DNA of 64,000 bases from Polaribacter litorisediminis. Lineage in GTDB: Bacteria > Bacteroidota > Bacteroidia > Flavobacteriales > Flavobacteriaceae. Made by a program: the position numbers and the translations under genes. Below are positions 8,892-19,228 of this stretch, one piece after another. The stretch is taken from positions 917,001 to 981,000 of the forward strand of contig NZ_CP082966.1 of the NCBI RefSeq assembly GCF_019968605.1, in the 5' to 3' direction. The notes under the pieces are model-generated. The model did not search any database. It saw nothing but the letters and a program-made list of their open reading frames with translations, and had not been told where the DNA came from. Every line of letters begins with the position of its first letter. Position 1 is the first letter of the stretch.

Positions 8892-9116
8892 ATGAAATTG
8901 CAACTAAATTCTTTTACATCAGATATTTTTATAAGTATCTATGTAGTTATTACTTTATACTTTAGGTTTAAGTTTGAAAGTACTAAAAACCTAGATCCTA
9001 TTGTATCTATAGTGTTAGGGCTTTCTTTTGTGGCCATTATTTGGTCGCTGATAAAACTTAAAATTCTAAACCCAAATTGGTTTGGCTTATTTAATTCTAA
9101 AAAAGCAAAATCATGA
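8892..9116 (+). CDS. Small two-helix membrane protein upstream of prpE
   Basis: This 74-residue protein has two hydrophobic segments (about 10-26 and 36-57) and a lysine-rich tail (NSKKAKS). Its TGA stop overlaps the ATG of the propionyl-CoA synthetase gene (ATGA), so the two are translationally coupled. I do not recognise the family. A membrane role linked to acyl-CoA synthesis or carboxylate uptake is suggested only by context. Confidence 0.65.
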   Translation: MKLQLNSFTSDIFISIYVVITLYFRFKFESTKNLDPIVSIVLGLSFVAIIWSLIKLKILNPNWFGLFNSKKAKS

Positions 9117-11008
9117 TGTATCAAAAATTTTATCAAGAAAGTATTCAGCAACCAGAAAAATTTTGGAAAGAACAAGCCAATCAACTAGAGTGGTTTAAAG
9201 CACCCAATACTATTTTATCTAAAGATAAATTTAATCATCATCAATGGTTTGAAGATGGGCAACTTAACTTAAGTTATTTGTGTATTGATAAGCATATTAA
9301 TGATGGTTTTGGTGATCAAAATGCCGTTATTTATGACTCGCCAGTAACAAACATTAAAGAGCATATTACCTTTCATCAATTGCATCACGAAGTATCTAAA
9401 CTTGCGGGTGGATTGCAAGATTTGGGCCTAAAAAAAGGAGATACTTGTATAATTTATATGCCCATGATTCCGCAAGCATTATATGCTATGTTAGCTTGTG
9501 TAAGAATTGGAGTTATTCATTCTGTAGTTTTTGGTGGTTTTGCACCTCATGAATTAGCAATCAGAATTGATGATTGTAAACCAAAAGCAATTATTACTGC
9601 ATCCAACGGAGTTGAAATTCAAAAAATTATTCCGTATAAACCTTTTGTAGATAAAGCTATTGATTTATCAACAAATAAGCCGAATCATGTAATTGTTTTT
9701 GATAGAAAATTAGGTGTAGAAATTCCCAAAAAAGAGTATGACGTTGATTATACTTCTTTGGTGGAAAAATCGAGTTCTATCGAACCAATTTCATTAAAAT
9801 CAACAGATCCTTCTTATATTTTATATACATCGGGAACCACAGGAACACCCAAAGGAATTATAAGAGATACCGGTGGCTATGCAACTGCGTTAAAATTTTC
9901 AATGAAATATATTTATGGTGTAGATGAAGGCGATGCATTTTGGGCAGCAAGCGATGTGGGCTGGGTTGTTGGTCATAGTTATATTGTGTATGCGCCCTTA
10001 TTAAATAGAAATACAACCATACTTTTTGAAGGAAAGCCCATAAAAACTCCAGATGCTTCTACTTTTTGGCGCGTAATTAGCGAGCACAATGTGAAAGTAA
10101 TGTTTACCGCTCCTACTGCAATTAGAGCCATCAAAAAAGAAGATCCTAACGGAAATATGCTAAAGAAGTTTGATTTATCTTGCTTAAAATATCAATTTTT
10201 AGCGGGTGAAAGATGTGACGTAGCAACTTTAACTTGGACAGAAGAAAAATTAAATGTACCAGTTATAGACCATTGGTGGCAAACCGAAAGTGGTTGGCCG
10301 ATGGTAGCAAATATGGTCGGTGTAGCCCTGCAAGAAGTAAAACCAGGATCGGCAAGTTTTCCTGTTTGTGGTTATGATATTCAAATATTAAATGAAGAAG
10401 GAAAAGAGGTTGAAGATGCTGTAGAAGGTTTTGTAGCCGTAAAATTACCTTTGCCTCCCGGAACATTAACTAATCTTTGGGGAAATCCAGAACGTTTTCA
10501 ATCTGGATATTTAAACCGCTTTCCTGGATATTATTTTTCTGGTGATGGTGGTTATAAAGATGAAGATGGGTACGTTTTTATTACAGGTAGAGTAGACGAT
10601 ATTATAAATGTGGCAGGTCATCGATTGTCTACCGCAGAAATGGAAGAAATTGTAGCTTCACACAAAGCTGTTGCAGAATGTGCCGTTTTTGGTGTGCATT
10701 GTGATTTAAAAGGTCAGAAACCTTTAGGATTGGTTGTGCTTAAATCGGGCGATGAGTTTGAAGAAGAAACCATTCGAAAAGAAATAATACAAGATGTAAG
10801 ACACGAAATTGGTGCTGTTGCATCTTTTAGAGATGTGCTTGTAGTGAAACGATTACCAAAAACTCGAAGCGGAAAAATTCTTCGTAAATTGTTGCGAGAT
10901 ATTGCAGATGAACAACAACACAACATTCCATCTACGATAGATGATGTTGCCATCATAAGCGAAATAAAATCAGTTTATCAAACCCACCATATCGGACTCT
11001 ATAAATAA
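9113..11008 (+). CDS. prpE: Propionyl-CoA synthetase (PrpE-type, AMP-forming)
   Basis: This 631-residue ANL-superfamily enzyme activates propionate with ATP and CoA. It shows the P-loop-like YTSGTTGTPKG near residue 240, the PrpE-typical IIRDTGGYATAL right after it, the DHWWQTESGWP adenylate-binding motif, GRVDDIINVAGHR (hinge region), and the catalytic/acetylatable lysine in LPKTRSGKILRK. The IRDTGG motif separates it from Acs, which reads VHTTAG at the same place in the next gene. It overlaps the preceding small membrane protein by four bases and is followed by acs after 23 bases. Some acetate activity would be normal. Confidence 0.85.
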   Translation: MMYQKFYQESIQQPEKFWKEQANQLEWFKAPNTILSKDKFNHHQWFEDGQLNLSYLCIDKHINDGFGDQNAVIYDSPVTNIKEHITFHQLHHEVSKLAGGLQDLGLKKGDTCIIYMPMIPQALYAMLACVRIGVIHSVVFGGFAPHELAIRIDDCKPKAIITASNGVEIQKIIPYKPFVDKAIDLSTNKPNHVIVFDRKLGVEIPKKEYDVDYTSLVEKSSSIEPISLKSTDPSYILYTSGTTGTPKGIIRDTGGYATALKFSMKYIYGVDEGDAFWAASDVGWVVGHSYIVYAPLLNRNTTILFEGKPIKTPDASTFWRVISEHNVKVMFTAPTAIRAIKKEDPNGNMLKKFDLSCLKYQFLAGERCDVATLTWTEEKLNVPVIDHWWQTESGWPMVANMVGVALQEVKPGSASFPVCGYDIQILNEEGKEVEDAVEGFVAVKLPLPPGTLTNLWGNPERFQSGYLNRFPGYYFSGDGGYKDEDGYVFITGRVDDIINVAGHRLSTAEMEEIVASHKAVAECAVFGVHCDLKGQKPLGLVVLKSGDEFEEETIRKEIIQDVRHEIGAVASFRDVLVVKRLPKTRSGKILRKLLRDIADEQQHNIPSTIDDVAIISEIKSVYQTHHIGLYK

Positions 11009-11031
11009 AAATATAAATTAAAGAATTAATT

Positions 11032-12939
11032 ATGAGTAATTATCATATAAAACATTTAGAAGAATATTATCAAGTATATCGTAAATCGGTCAGAAATCCA
11101 GAAAGTTTTTGGGAAGAAATAGCGGAAGAACATTTTCTTTGGCGTAAAAAATGGAACAAAGTTTTAGAGTGGGATTTCTCTAAACCAGAAGTAAAATGGT
11201 TTGAGGGTGCAAAACTAAATATTACAGAAAATTGTATTGATAGACATTTAGCAACCAGAGGAGATAAAACCGCCATTCTTTTTGAACCCAATAATCCTGA
11301 GGAAGGTGCAGAACACATCACTTATAATCAACTGCACGATCGTGTAAACCAATTTGCAAATGTTTTAAAAGAACAAGGTGTACAAAAAGGAGATCGCGTG
11401 TGTATTTATGTGCCTATGATTCCAGAATTGGCAATCGCAACGCTGGCTTGCGCAAGAATAGGGGCTATACATTCGGTTGTCTTTGCAGGTTTTTCATCCA
11501 TGGCATTAGCAACCCGAATTAATGATTGTGATTGTAAAATGGTCATTACTTCAGATGGTTCTTATAGAGGTTCAAAAACAATCGATTTAAAAGGTATTGT
11601 TGATGAGGCTTTAGAAATTTGTCAGGGGGTAAAAACGGTTTTGGTTGCCAAACGAATTCATTCTGATATCAACATGAAAGAAGGGCGTGATCAATGGTTA
11701 CAACCTTTATTAGATAAGGCTTCAACAGAATGTAAAGCAGAAGTTATGGATGCAGAAGATCCGTTATTTATTTTATATACATCGGGTTCTACAGGCAAAC
11801 CAAAAGGGATGGTGCATACCACAGCAGGTTACATGGTGTATACGGCATATACGTTTAAAAATGCATTTCAATATAAAGAAAATGATGTGTATTGGTGTAC
11901 TGCGGATATTGGTTGGATTACCGGACATTCATACATCGTTTACGGTCCGTTAGCAAATGGTGCCACAACTGTTTTATTTGAAGGTGTGCCAAGTTATCCA
12001 GATTTCGGACGCTTTTGGGATATTGTAGAAAAGCACAAAGTAAATCAGTTTTATACCGCACCAACGGCTATTAGAGCTCTAGCAAAGCAAGGTGCAGAAT
12101 TTGTAGAGAAATATGACTTGTCTTCACTAAAAGTGTTGGGAAGTGTAGGCGAACCTATTAACGAAGAAGCATGGCACTGGTATAATGATAATATCGGAAA
12201 AGGTAAAAGTCCGATTATAGATTCTTGGTGGCAAACCGAAACTGGCGGAATTATGATTACGCCAATACCGTATGTAACTCCAACAAAACCGACATATGCA
12301 ACGTTGCCTTTTATCGGAATTCAACCTTGTTTGATGGATGAACACGGAGAAGAATTAAAAGGAAATCAAGTTGAAGGTAGATTGTGTATAAAATTTCCAT
12401 GGCCAAGTATTGCAAGAACCATTTGGGGAAACCATCAACGCTATAAAGAAACCTATTTTGCGGCTTATGAGAACAAGTATTTTACTGGTGATGGCGCTTT
12501 GCGCGATGAGGTTGGGTATTATAGAATTACAGGTAGAGTAGATGATGTTATTATTGTTTCTGGTCATAACTTAGGAACTGCACCGATTGAAGATGCAATT
12601 AACGAACATCCTGCAGTTGCAGAAAGTGCTATTGTTGGTTTTCCTCATGATATAAAAGGAAGTGCCTTGTATGGTTATGTTACTTTAAAAGAAACGGGCG
12701 AAAGTAGAGTGCATGAAAATCTTCGTAAAGAGATTAATCAAATGATTTCAGATAAAATCGGGCCGATTGCTAAATTAAATAAAATTCAATTTACAGAAGG
12801 TTTGCCTAAAACGCGATCAGGAAAAATTATGAGACGTATTTTACGTAAAATCGCATCGAATGAAATGGATAACTTAGGGGATGTTTCTACACTTTTAAAT
12901 CCTGAAGTGGTACAAACGATTATTGAAGAGAGATTGTAA
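11032..12939 (+). CDS. acs: Acetyl-CoA synthetase (AMP-forming)
   Basis: This 635-residue protein is close to the usual 650. It has YTSGSTGKPKGMVHTTAGY near residue 245, DSWWQTETGG near residue 400, GRVDDVIIVSGHNLGTAPIE (hinge and CoA site) and the lysine-acetylation motif PKTRSGKIMRR near the C-terminus. It converts acetate, ATP and CoA to acetyl-CoA in the cytoplasm. It sits last in the plus-strand run of small membrane protein, prpE and acs, and ends at a bidirectional terminator. Regulation by the CrbS-like kinase upstream is likely by analogy with Vibrio. Confidence 0.95.
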   Translation: MSNYHIKHLEEYYQVYRKSVRNPESFWEEIAEEHFLWRKKWNKVLEWDFSKPEVKWFEGAKLNITENCIDRHLATRGDKTAILFEPNNPEEGAEHITYNQLHDRVNQFANVLKEQGVQKGDRVCIYVPMIPELAIATLACARIGAIHSVVFAGFSSMALATRINDCDCKMVITSDGSYRGSKTIDLKGIVDEALEICQGVKTVLVAKRIHSDINMKEGRDQWLQPLLDKASTECKAEVMDAEDPLFILYTSGSTGKPKGMVHTTAGYMVYTAYTFKNAFQYKENDVYWCTADIGWITGHSYIVYGPLANGATTVLFEGVPSYPDFGRFWDIVEKHKVNQFYTAPTAIRALAKQGAEFVEKYDLSSLKVLGSVGEPINEEAWHWYNDNIGKGKSPIIDSWWQTETGGIMITPIPYVTPTKPTYATLPFIGIQPCLMDEHGEELKGNQVEGRLCIKFPWPSIARTIWGNHQRYKETYFAAYENKYFTGDGALRDEVGYYRITGRVDDVIIVSGHNLGTAPIEDAINEHPAVAESAIVGFPHDIKGSALYGYVTLKETGESRVHENLRKEINQMISDKIGPIAKLNKIQFTEGLPKTRSGKIMRRILRKIASNEMDNLGDVSTLLNPEVVQTIIEERL

Positions 12940-12960
12940 TTTTCTTATAGAATATCATCA

Positions 12961-12989
12961 TAAAAGCGTCTTGTAATAAGGCGCTTTTA
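12961..12989. terminator. Bidirectional terminator between acs and the exonuclease gene
   Basis: TAAAAGCG (12961-12968) pairs with CGCTTTTA (12982-12989). The inner arms add a G-U and three further pairs around a five-base loop. A and T tracts on the two sides suit both converging genes. Confidence 0.8.
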
Positions 12990-13655
12990 TTATAATAATC
13001 CTATTCTGTCGTTACTTCGAAGTAAATAATTTAAAGTTAATGAAGGATTTTTTTTCTTTAAGATTCCTATTAATTTAACGAATAATAAAGCAGTAATAAA
13101 AGCGTCACCAGAAGCCGTGTGCCTATCGTGTTGAGGGATGTTAAATTTTTTTGATAATTGGTCTAAACCAAAATGTTTTTTAGAAGTGTCTAGTTTGGTT
13201 TTTTGAAATAAATGCCCTGTATCGAGCACTTTGTTTTTTAGTTTGGGTAACTTTAAACGTTTTAACGCTTGGTTAATCATGGTAACATCAAACGCTGCAT
13301 GATGCGCGACTAAAATACTATTTCCGATATGCTCTAAAAATTGAATGATAGCTTCTTCTTCGGTTACTTTTTTAATAGCCCCTTCTTTTAGCAATCCATG
13401 AATTTTTACCGTTTCTGCTTTAAACAAATCTTGTGAAAGGTAGCTTTCCAGACTGTCTGTAACTTTTAGTGTATTTCCAATAACGGCAATAGATCCAATA
13501 GATAAAATTCTATCTTTTTTGGTGTCTAAGCCCGTTGTTTCGGTATCAAAAACTACAAATCGTAAGTGTTCTAAAGTATCACTTTTTTTTTCTTTAAAGC
13601 TTGCTATATATGCTTTCCAAAACGGAGGATATATTTTTTTTTTAAACCAGTTCAT
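12990..13655 (-). CDS. DEDDh-type 3'-5' exonuclease (DnaQ/PolC epsilon-like)
   Basis: This 221-residue protein has exonuclease motif I VVFDTETTGLD near residue 35, motif II AHHAAFDVTMIN near residue 117 and motif III HTASGDAFIT near residue 180, giving the D-E-D-D-h catalytic set. It follows the cNMP/CBS/DUF294 gene by one base, so they are surely one operon. This exonuclease plus CBS/DUF294 pair accompanies VC_2705-type symporter loci in other phyla too, for example around VC_2708/2709 in Vibrio as I recall it. The biochemical link is unknown. Confidence 0.88.
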   Translation of the reverse strand: MNWFKKKIYPPFWKAYIASFKEKKSDTLEHLRFVVFDTETTGLDTKKDRILSIGSIAVIGNTLKVTDSLESYLSQDLFKAETVKIHGLLKEGAIKKVTEEEAIIQFLEHIGNSILVAHHAAFDVTMINQALKRLKLPKLKNKVLDTGHLFQKTKLDTSKKHFGLDQLSKKFNIPQHDRHTASGDAFITALLFVKLIGILKKKNPSLTLNYLLRSNDRIGLL

Positions 13656-13656
13656 G

Positions 13657-15549
13657 CTATAAAAATTGAGACAGCTTAAATCTAGTTTGAATTAAATCTT
13701 GCACCTCTTTTACGGCTTTAAAGCAATTTTTTAATGCTAAACGATCGGCTTTGCTTAATGTTTGTAAATCTATAAAACGACCGGAGTCTTTATGCAGCAA
13801 ACCTTGCTGAGTTCTAAAGTATAATAGATTTTTAAAGGCCTCTGAACAAGCAGCATACACATCTCTATTTTGAGGTTCTAACTCCATCAGTTTTTTATAA
13901 CGCACAATCGTGTTGTTATGAGCTTTTACATTTTTTGATAAGATTAAGAGACGTGCAGCATCCACTAAAGGCATCATTGCGCGTGCCTTTACATCAAATT
14001 GATCTTTATGATCGCCATCTCGTTCCACTAAAAATTGTCTGAAAAAACTTAAAGGTGGCGGATTTTTTAAGGCATTAAGACCTAAAAAGTTTAAAAATAT
14101 ATCATGAGATGCTATCGATTCGAAAATACTTTCCGCCAAAATAGTTACTAAATTTTTATCACCATAAACATATTCAAAATCAAAGAAAATTGTGCAGAGC
14201 ATTAAGTTATCTTGATCGGGTGTTGTAATCCATTTTTTAAATTGTTGTTCCCATTCTGAAACCGATAAACACCATGCAGGATTGCTCGCCATCATATTTG
14301 CAGGACATAACTCAAAACCAATACTATTTAATTTTTGATTGATTTTTTTAGAAAGTGATAAAAAATATTCTTTAGTTTTTTTGTATTCTGAGTCTTTTAC
14401 ATTGTTAAAAACTAGTGCATTATCTTGGTCGGTAAGTAATAGTTGTTCTTCGCGTCCTTGACTACCAATCGCTAACCAAGCAAAAGAAGTAGGAGGTACA
14501 GTTGGCATTTCTTTGATAGAAATATCAATAATTTTTTGGGTAATACTTTCATTAATTGCAGAAAGTATTTTAGTAGCAAACATAATGGGTATTTGCTGTT
14601 TTATATACCGCTCTAAAAGTTGTTCTGCACGTTTACGAATGTGTTGTAATTGTTCTGGTGTTTTGGCTCGCCGCACTTCTTTTACCAAGGCAGATGGACT
14701 ATTTCCACGAACAACGACAATATCATGTTCCGATAAAATACCTATTAATTTTGAATCTTTAGAGCCATCTTCGGTGATGCACAAATGGGTAATACGATAT
14801 TTTAACATCGCAATTTGAGCTTCTGCAATCGTTATGTTTTCCGGGTAGGTTATTACAGGAGACGACATTATTTTCGTTACGGGTTCTTCAATAGAACTGC
14901 TACCTGTTGCAATTTTTATACGTAAATCTTTATCCGTAATAATACCTAAAGGTTTCTTGTTTTTAGTGATGATGATAGAACCAACTCGTTTATTGGTCAT
15001 TATAAGGGCAGCCGATTTAATACTAGTTTCTGGTGCACATTGTATTGGGTTTTTAGAATAGGCTGCAGATTGTTCTTCAAAAAAATCTTGAAGATGTTCT
15101 TTGGATTGATTTTTTTTTTCAGGATCTGTTGCAGTATATCGAATATTAGAAGCAAAACTAGACATCAAAAATGTACTTGCTTCTGAATTGGTTGTAATAT
15201 ATTCTTCAAATAATTCTGAAGATATGCTATATACAATGCTTTCTTCTATCGCTTTTGCACTTAATTTGTAATTTCCTTGGCGCATTAAGGCTCGTAATCC
15301 AAAAATATCGCCTTCATCACACTCATCAACTAAAATATTTTTTTCCTCAATAAATAATCCAACGGCACCGTCTTTTACGACATAAAATTGATTTTTTATG
15401 GTTTGCCCAGTGGTAAATATATCCGTATTTTTTTCGAAATAGTGAACCTCTACTTCACTAGATATTGCAAATAATTGTGCCTGAGATAGCATATTAAAAG
15501 GAGGAAAGTCCTTTAAAAAATCAGAGATACGTTTTGCAATAAGATTCAT
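13657..15549 (-). CDS. Cyclic-nucleotide-binding/CBS/DUF294 nucleotidyltransferase-like protein
   Basis: This 630-residue soluble protein has a Crp-like cNMP-binding domain at about 20-140 and a CBS pair at about 165-290 (IIITKNKKPLGIITDKDLR; LIGILSEHDIVVV). A DUF294 nucleotidyltransferase-like domain at about 315-470 carries AIGSQGREEQLLLTDQDNAL, with the GS...D-x-D metal site kept. A DUF294 C-terminal substrate-binding helical domain at about 480-625 completes it. The arrangement is that of the regulatory proteins linked to acs/symporter loci. It might sense cNMP or adenosine nucleotides and nucleotidylate a target, but no target is visible. Confidence 0.85.
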   Translation of the reverse strand: MNLIAKRISDFLKDFPPFNMLSQAQLFAISSEVEVHYFEKNTDIFTTGQTIKNQFYVVKDGAVGLFIEEKNILVDECDEGDIFGLRALMRQGNYKLSAKAIEESIVYSISSELFEEYITTNSEASTFLMSSFASNIRYTATDPEKKNQSKEHLQDFFEEQSAAYSKNPIQCAPETSIKSAALIMTNKRVGSIIITKNKKPLGIITDKDLRIKIATGSSSIEEPVTKIMSSPVITYPENITIAEAQIAMLKYRITHLCITEDGSKDSKLIGILSEHDIVVVRGNSPSALVKEVRRAKTPEQLQHIRKRAEQLLERYIKQQIPIMFATKILSAINESITQKIIDISIKEMPTVPPTSFAWLAIGSQGREEQLLLTDQDNALVFNNVKDSEYKKTKEYFLSLSKKINQKLNSIGFELCPANMMASNPAWCLSVSEWEQQFKKWITTPDQDNLMLCTIFFDFEYVYGDKNLVTILAESIFESIASHDIFLNFLGLNALKNPPPLSFFRQFLVERDGDHKDQFDVKARAMMPLVDAARLLILSKNVKAHNNTIVRYKKLMELEPQNRDVYAACSEAFKNLLYFRTQQGLLHKDSGRFIDLQTLSKADRLALKNCFKAVKEVQDLIQTRFKLSQFL

Positions 15550-15617
15550 AGCGAGGTATTACAAAAAACGGTTGGTGGTTTCATCGAGTATTTGTTGATT
15601 TTATTACATAATTAAAA

Positions 15618-17159
15618 CTATAAAGGAATATTTCCATGCTTTCGTTTCGGTCTTTCTACTTCTTTATTTTCTAACATAGAAAAGGCTTTAATTAATTTTC
15701 GTCTTGTGTCTTGCGGTAAAATTACTTCATCAATAAAACCACGTTGGGCAGCACTATAAGGATTTGCAAAAAGTTTGGCATATTCGGCTTCTTTTTCTTT
15801 CCATTTTTCTTCAGAATTTTCTGCGGATGTAATTTCGCGTTTAAAAATAATTTCAGCGGCTCCTTTTGCACCCATAACCGCTATTTCTGCACTTGGCCAT
15901 GCAAAATTCATATCTGCTCCAATATGTTTTGAGTTCATTACATCATAAGCACCACCATAGGCCTTACGGGTAATTACAGTAATTCTTGGCACTGTAGCTT
16001 CACTAAAAGCATACAGTAATTTTGCTCCATGCACTATAATGCCATTCCATTCTTGATCGGTTCCTGGTAAAAAGCCTGGAACGTCTTCTAAAACTAACAA
16101 CGGAATATTAAAAGCATCACAAAAACGCACAAAACGAGCTGCTTTTTTAGAGCTATTTACATCTAAAACACCTGCCAAAAATAGCGGTTGATTTGCAACG
16201 ATACCAATACTTCTTCCTCCTAATCTAGCAAAACCAACAATAATATTTTCTGCATAATCTTTATGAATTTCATAAAAGGAATTTTCATCTATAATTCCCG
16301 ATATCACATCATGCATGTCATAAGGTTTATTGGCGTTTTCAGGAACAATATTCACCAAGTTTTCTCTAATTTCATCCTGTAATTCAAAAGGTAACAACTT
16401 AGGTGTTTCTGTATTGTTTTGAGGCAAATAACTTAAAAGACTCTTAATATCTTCTAAACAAGCTACATCATTAGAAGACGTTTTATGTGCTACTCCAGAT
16501 TTTGTAGAATGTGTACTTGCGCCTCCTAATTCTTCACTAGTTACTTCTTCATTTGTAACTGTTTTTACCACATTTGGTCCGGTAACGAACATATAACTTG
16601 TGTTTTCTACCATCATGGTAAAATCAGTCATGGCAGGTGAATACACGGCACCACCGGCGCAGGGACCCATAATTGCTGATAATTGCGGAATTACACCAGA
16701 TGCTTGAACATTTTTGTAAAAAATATCGGCATACCCAGCAAGTGAACGCACTCCTTCTTGAATTCTTGCACCACCCGAGTCATTTAAGCCAATAATTGGT
16801 GCACCAACTTTAAGTGCTAAATCCATCACTTTACAAATTTTTTCAGCATGTGTTTCTGACAAAGAGCCTCCAAAAACAGTAAAATCTTGTGCAAAAACAT
16901 AAGTCAACCTTCCATTTACGGTTCCATAACCTGTTACCACGCCATCACCATAAAAAATTTGGTTTTCCATGTTAAAGTCTTTCGTTCTGTGGATTACTAA
17001 TGCACCAATTTCTTCAAAAGAGCCTTCATCTAATAAGTACAAAACACGTTCTCTTGCGGTTAATTTTTTATTTTGATGTTGTTTATTTATTCTAGCTTGT
17101 CCGCCACCTAAATGGGCTTCTGCAAGTTTTTGGTTGAGATTTTTTATTTTGGATTCCAT
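15618..17159 (-). CDS. pccB: Acyl-CoA carboxylase carboxyltransferase subunit (propionyl-CoA carboxylase beta)
   Basis: This 513-residue carboxyltransferase has both crotonase-like halves. [13 protein letters not shown] near residue 124 and [10 protein letters not shown] near residue 167 mark the N-terminal half; [15 protein letters not shown] and AYGGAYDVM mark the C-terminal half. The size and single-chain form fit propionyl-CoA/methylmalonyl-CoA type enzymes rather than split AccA/AccD. It lies 66 bases after accC and two genes after the biotin carrier, giving a full three-gene carboxylase. The propionyl-CoA synthetase across the convergent terminator supports propionyl-CoA as substrate. 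Confidence 0.88.
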   Translation of the reverse strand: MESKIKNLNQKLAEAHLGGGQARINKQHQNKKLTARERVLYLLDEGSFEEIGALVIHRTKDFNMENQIFYGDGVVTGYGTVNGRLTYVFAQDFTVFGGSLSETHAEKICKVMDLALKVGAPIIGLNDSGGARIQEGVRSLAGYADIFYKNVQASGVIPQLSAIMGPCAGGAVYSPAMTDFTMMVENTSYMFVTGPNVVKTVTNEEVTSEELGGASTHSTKSGVAHKTSSNDVACLEDIKSLLSYLPQNNTETPKLLPFELQDEIRENLVNIVPENANKPYDMHDVISGIIDENSFYEIHKDYAENIIVGFARLGGRSIGIVANQPLFLAGVLDVNSSKKAARFVRFCDAFNIPLLVLEDVPGFLPGTDQEWNGIIVHGAKLLYAFSEATVPRITVITRKAYGGAYDVMNSKHIGADMNFAWPSAEIAVMGAKGAAEIIFKREITSAENSEEKWKEKEAEYAKLFANPYSAAQRGFIDEVILPQDTRRKLIKAFSMLENKEVERPKRKHGNIPL

Positions 17160-17225
17160 GATGTTTTTTTGTTGATAGGTTTGTTGTTGATTCGTTATGT
17201 AATTGTTTTAAAGAAAACTACAAAC

Positions 17226-18668
17226 TTATTTCGAAGGCAATCGTACTAATTTTTGATCTTTTATATATTGTTTTACTGCAATAAGTGCAGCAATTTTAGC
17301 TTCTTCTTCCTGCTTCGTTTTTAAAGCTTCAGGAGAATAATATTTCTTAACAAAATGCGTATCGAAGTTTCCAGAACGGAAAGCATCGTGCTCACAAACA
17401 AAACTTCCGAAGGGCAAAGTGGTCTGAATACCTTCTATATGATAATTTTTTATAGCGGTAATCATTAGTTCAATAGCTTCCTCTCGAGTTTTTCCGTAGG
17501 TTATTAATTTAGATAACATCGGATCGTAATAAATAGGTACATCCATTCCTTGCTCAAAACCATTATCAACCCGAATATTTTTTCCTTCAGGAATTTTGTA
17601 AACTTCTAAATTTCCGACACTAGGTAAAAAGTCATTTAAAGGATCTTCTGCATAAACACGCAATTCTAAAGCATGTCCATTAATTTTTAAATTCTCTTGT
17701 GTGATGGTAAGTTCTTCACCACGCGCAACACGAATTTGCAATTCGACCAAATCTGTTCTAGTAATCCATTCTGATACCGGGTGTTCTACTTGCAAACGTG
17801 TATTCATTTCTAAAAAATAGAAATTATGAGCATCATCTAACAGGAATTCAACAGTTCCGGCGCCCATATAATCACAAGACTTTGCTACTTTAATAGCGGC
17901 CTCGCCCATTATTTTTCGTAATTCTGGGGTTAAAATAGCCGAAGGTGCTTCTTCAATTACTTTTTGATGACGGCGTTGAATACTGCATTCGCGTTCAAAA
18001 AGATGTACGACATTACCATGTGCATCGGCCATAATTTGAATTTCGATATGTCGAGGTGAAGTCACATATTTTTCAATAAAAACAGACCCATCACCAAAAG
18101 CTGAGATCGCTTCACTAATTGCTCGGTTCATTTGAGATTCAAATTCGGCTTCTTTTTCTACCACTCGCATTCCTTTTCCGCCACCACCAGCAGAAGCTTT
18201 TATAAGAATCGGAAAGCCAATTTCTTGTGCTATTTTTTTAGCTTCTGGTATGTCGGTAATAGCTTCCTCTGTTCCAGGAACCATGGGGATATTATACCCT
18301 TTTACAGCTTCTTTTGCTGCCAATTTGCTGCCCATAATTTTAATCGCTTTCGATTTAGGACCAATAAAAATGATGTTATTATTTTCACAAGCTTCAGCAA
18401 AATGGGCGTTTTCAGATAAAAAACCATAACCAGGATGTATGGCATCTACCTTTAGTTTTTTGGCAACCTCAATAATTTTATCGCCTAATAAATAAGATTT
18501 GTTAGAAGGAGCTTCACCGATTAATACAGCTTCGTCTGCAAACCGAACATGGGGCGCATTTCTATCTGCCGTAGAGAATACTGCTACGGTTTTTATGCCC
18601 ATTTTTTTTGCTGTTCGCATTACACGAATCGCAATTTCACCTCTGTTTGCTACTAAAATTTTTTTCAT
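17226..18668 (-). CDS. accC: Biotin carboxylase subunit of acyl-CoA carboxylase
   Basis: This 480-residue ATP-grasp enzyme starts MKKILVANRGEIAIRVMRTA. It has the glycine-rich ASAGGGGKGMR loop near residue 160, ERECSIQRRHQKVIEEAPS near residue 225 and the catalytic FLEMNTRLQVEHPV near residue 285. It carboxylates biotin with bicarbonate and ATP. The biotin carrier gene is 74 bases upstream and the carboxyltransferase 66 bases downstream. The C-terminal extension after about residue 450 (EEEAKIAALIAVKQYIK) is helical and may dock a partner. Whether it also serves acetyl-CoA carboxylase cannot be decided here. Confidence 0.92.
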   Translation of the reverse strand: MKKILVANRGEIAIRVMRTAKKMGIKTVAVFSTADRNAPHVRFADEAVLIGEAPSNKSYLLGDKIIEVAKKLKVDAIHPGYGFLSENAHFAEACENNNIIFIGPKSKAIKIMGSKLAAKEAVKGYNIPMVPGTEEAITDIPEAKKIAQEIGFPILIKASAGGGGKGMRVVEKEAEFESQMNRAISEAISAFGDGSVFIEKYVTSPRHIEIQIMADAHGNVVHLFERECSIQRRHQKVIEEAPSAILTPELRKIMGEAAIKVAKSCDYMGAGTVEFLLDDAHNFYFLEMNTRLQVEHPVSEWITRTDLVELQIRVARGEELTITQENLKINGHALELRVYAEDPLNDFLPSVGNLEVYKIPEGKNIRVDNGFEQGMDVPIYYDPMLSKLITYGKTREEAIELMITAIKNYHIEGIQTTLPFGSFVCEHDAFRSGNFDTHFVKKYYSPEALKTKQEEEAKIAALIAVKQYIKDQKLVRLPSK

Positions 18669-18742
18669 ATTACTTGTTTCTTTAAGCTAAAATGTATGGT
18701 TTTTTTCATGCAGATTGGCATCATAAAAGGTACTATACGTAC

Positions 18743-19228
18743 TTATTCAAATTCAATTAAGAGTTGGTTTTTGTTTACCGTTTCACCATTTATAACTGAA
18801 ATAGATTTTATAATACCATCTCTTGGTGATGTTAAGGTGTTTTCCATTTTCATAGCTTCTAAAATAATCAGCGCATCAAATTCTTTTATTTCTTGACCAA
18901 CTTTTATATTGATGTCTATGATTAATCCAGGCATTGGAGCTTTAATTTCACTTACTTTTTTAGTTGCACCAATTTCAAACCCCATTTCTTTAATTAAAGC
19001 ATCTAGCTCATTAAAAATAAGTACATTATACGTATTGTTATCTACTTTTACTGCATAGGTTTTTTGATCAAAACTAGCCTCGGTAATCTCTGCTTGGTAA
19101 GAACGATTGTTTTGTAAGATATGAAATTCTGAGGCTGAAATTTCTAACGCATCGAGATCTAAAGCAGATTTTTTATCAATCTCAAAATCGAAAGTGTTGT
19201 TTACTTTTACTGGGTATGAATTCTTCAC
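18743..19228 (-). CDS. Biotin carboxyl carrier protein of the acyl-CoA carboxylase
   Basis: This 161-residue protein has a C-terminal biotinyl domain at about 95-161, with the biotinylation motif EAMKM (K127) followed by ENTL, and the proline/glycine motif APMPGLI at about 97-103. The N-terminal 90 residues form a beta-rich region typical of propionyl-CoA carboxylase carriers in Bacteroidetes. It is the first gene of the minus-strand carboxylase operon. It carries the carboxybiotin between AccC and PccB. Confidence 0.92.
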   Translation of the reverse strand: MKNSYPVKVNNTFDFEIDKKSALDLDALEISASEFHILQNNRSYQAEITEASFDQKTYAVKVDNNTYNVLIFNELDALIKEMGFEIGATKKVSEIKAPMPGLIIDINIKVGQEIKEFDALIILEAMKMENTLTSPRDGIIKSISVINGETVNKNQLLIEFE

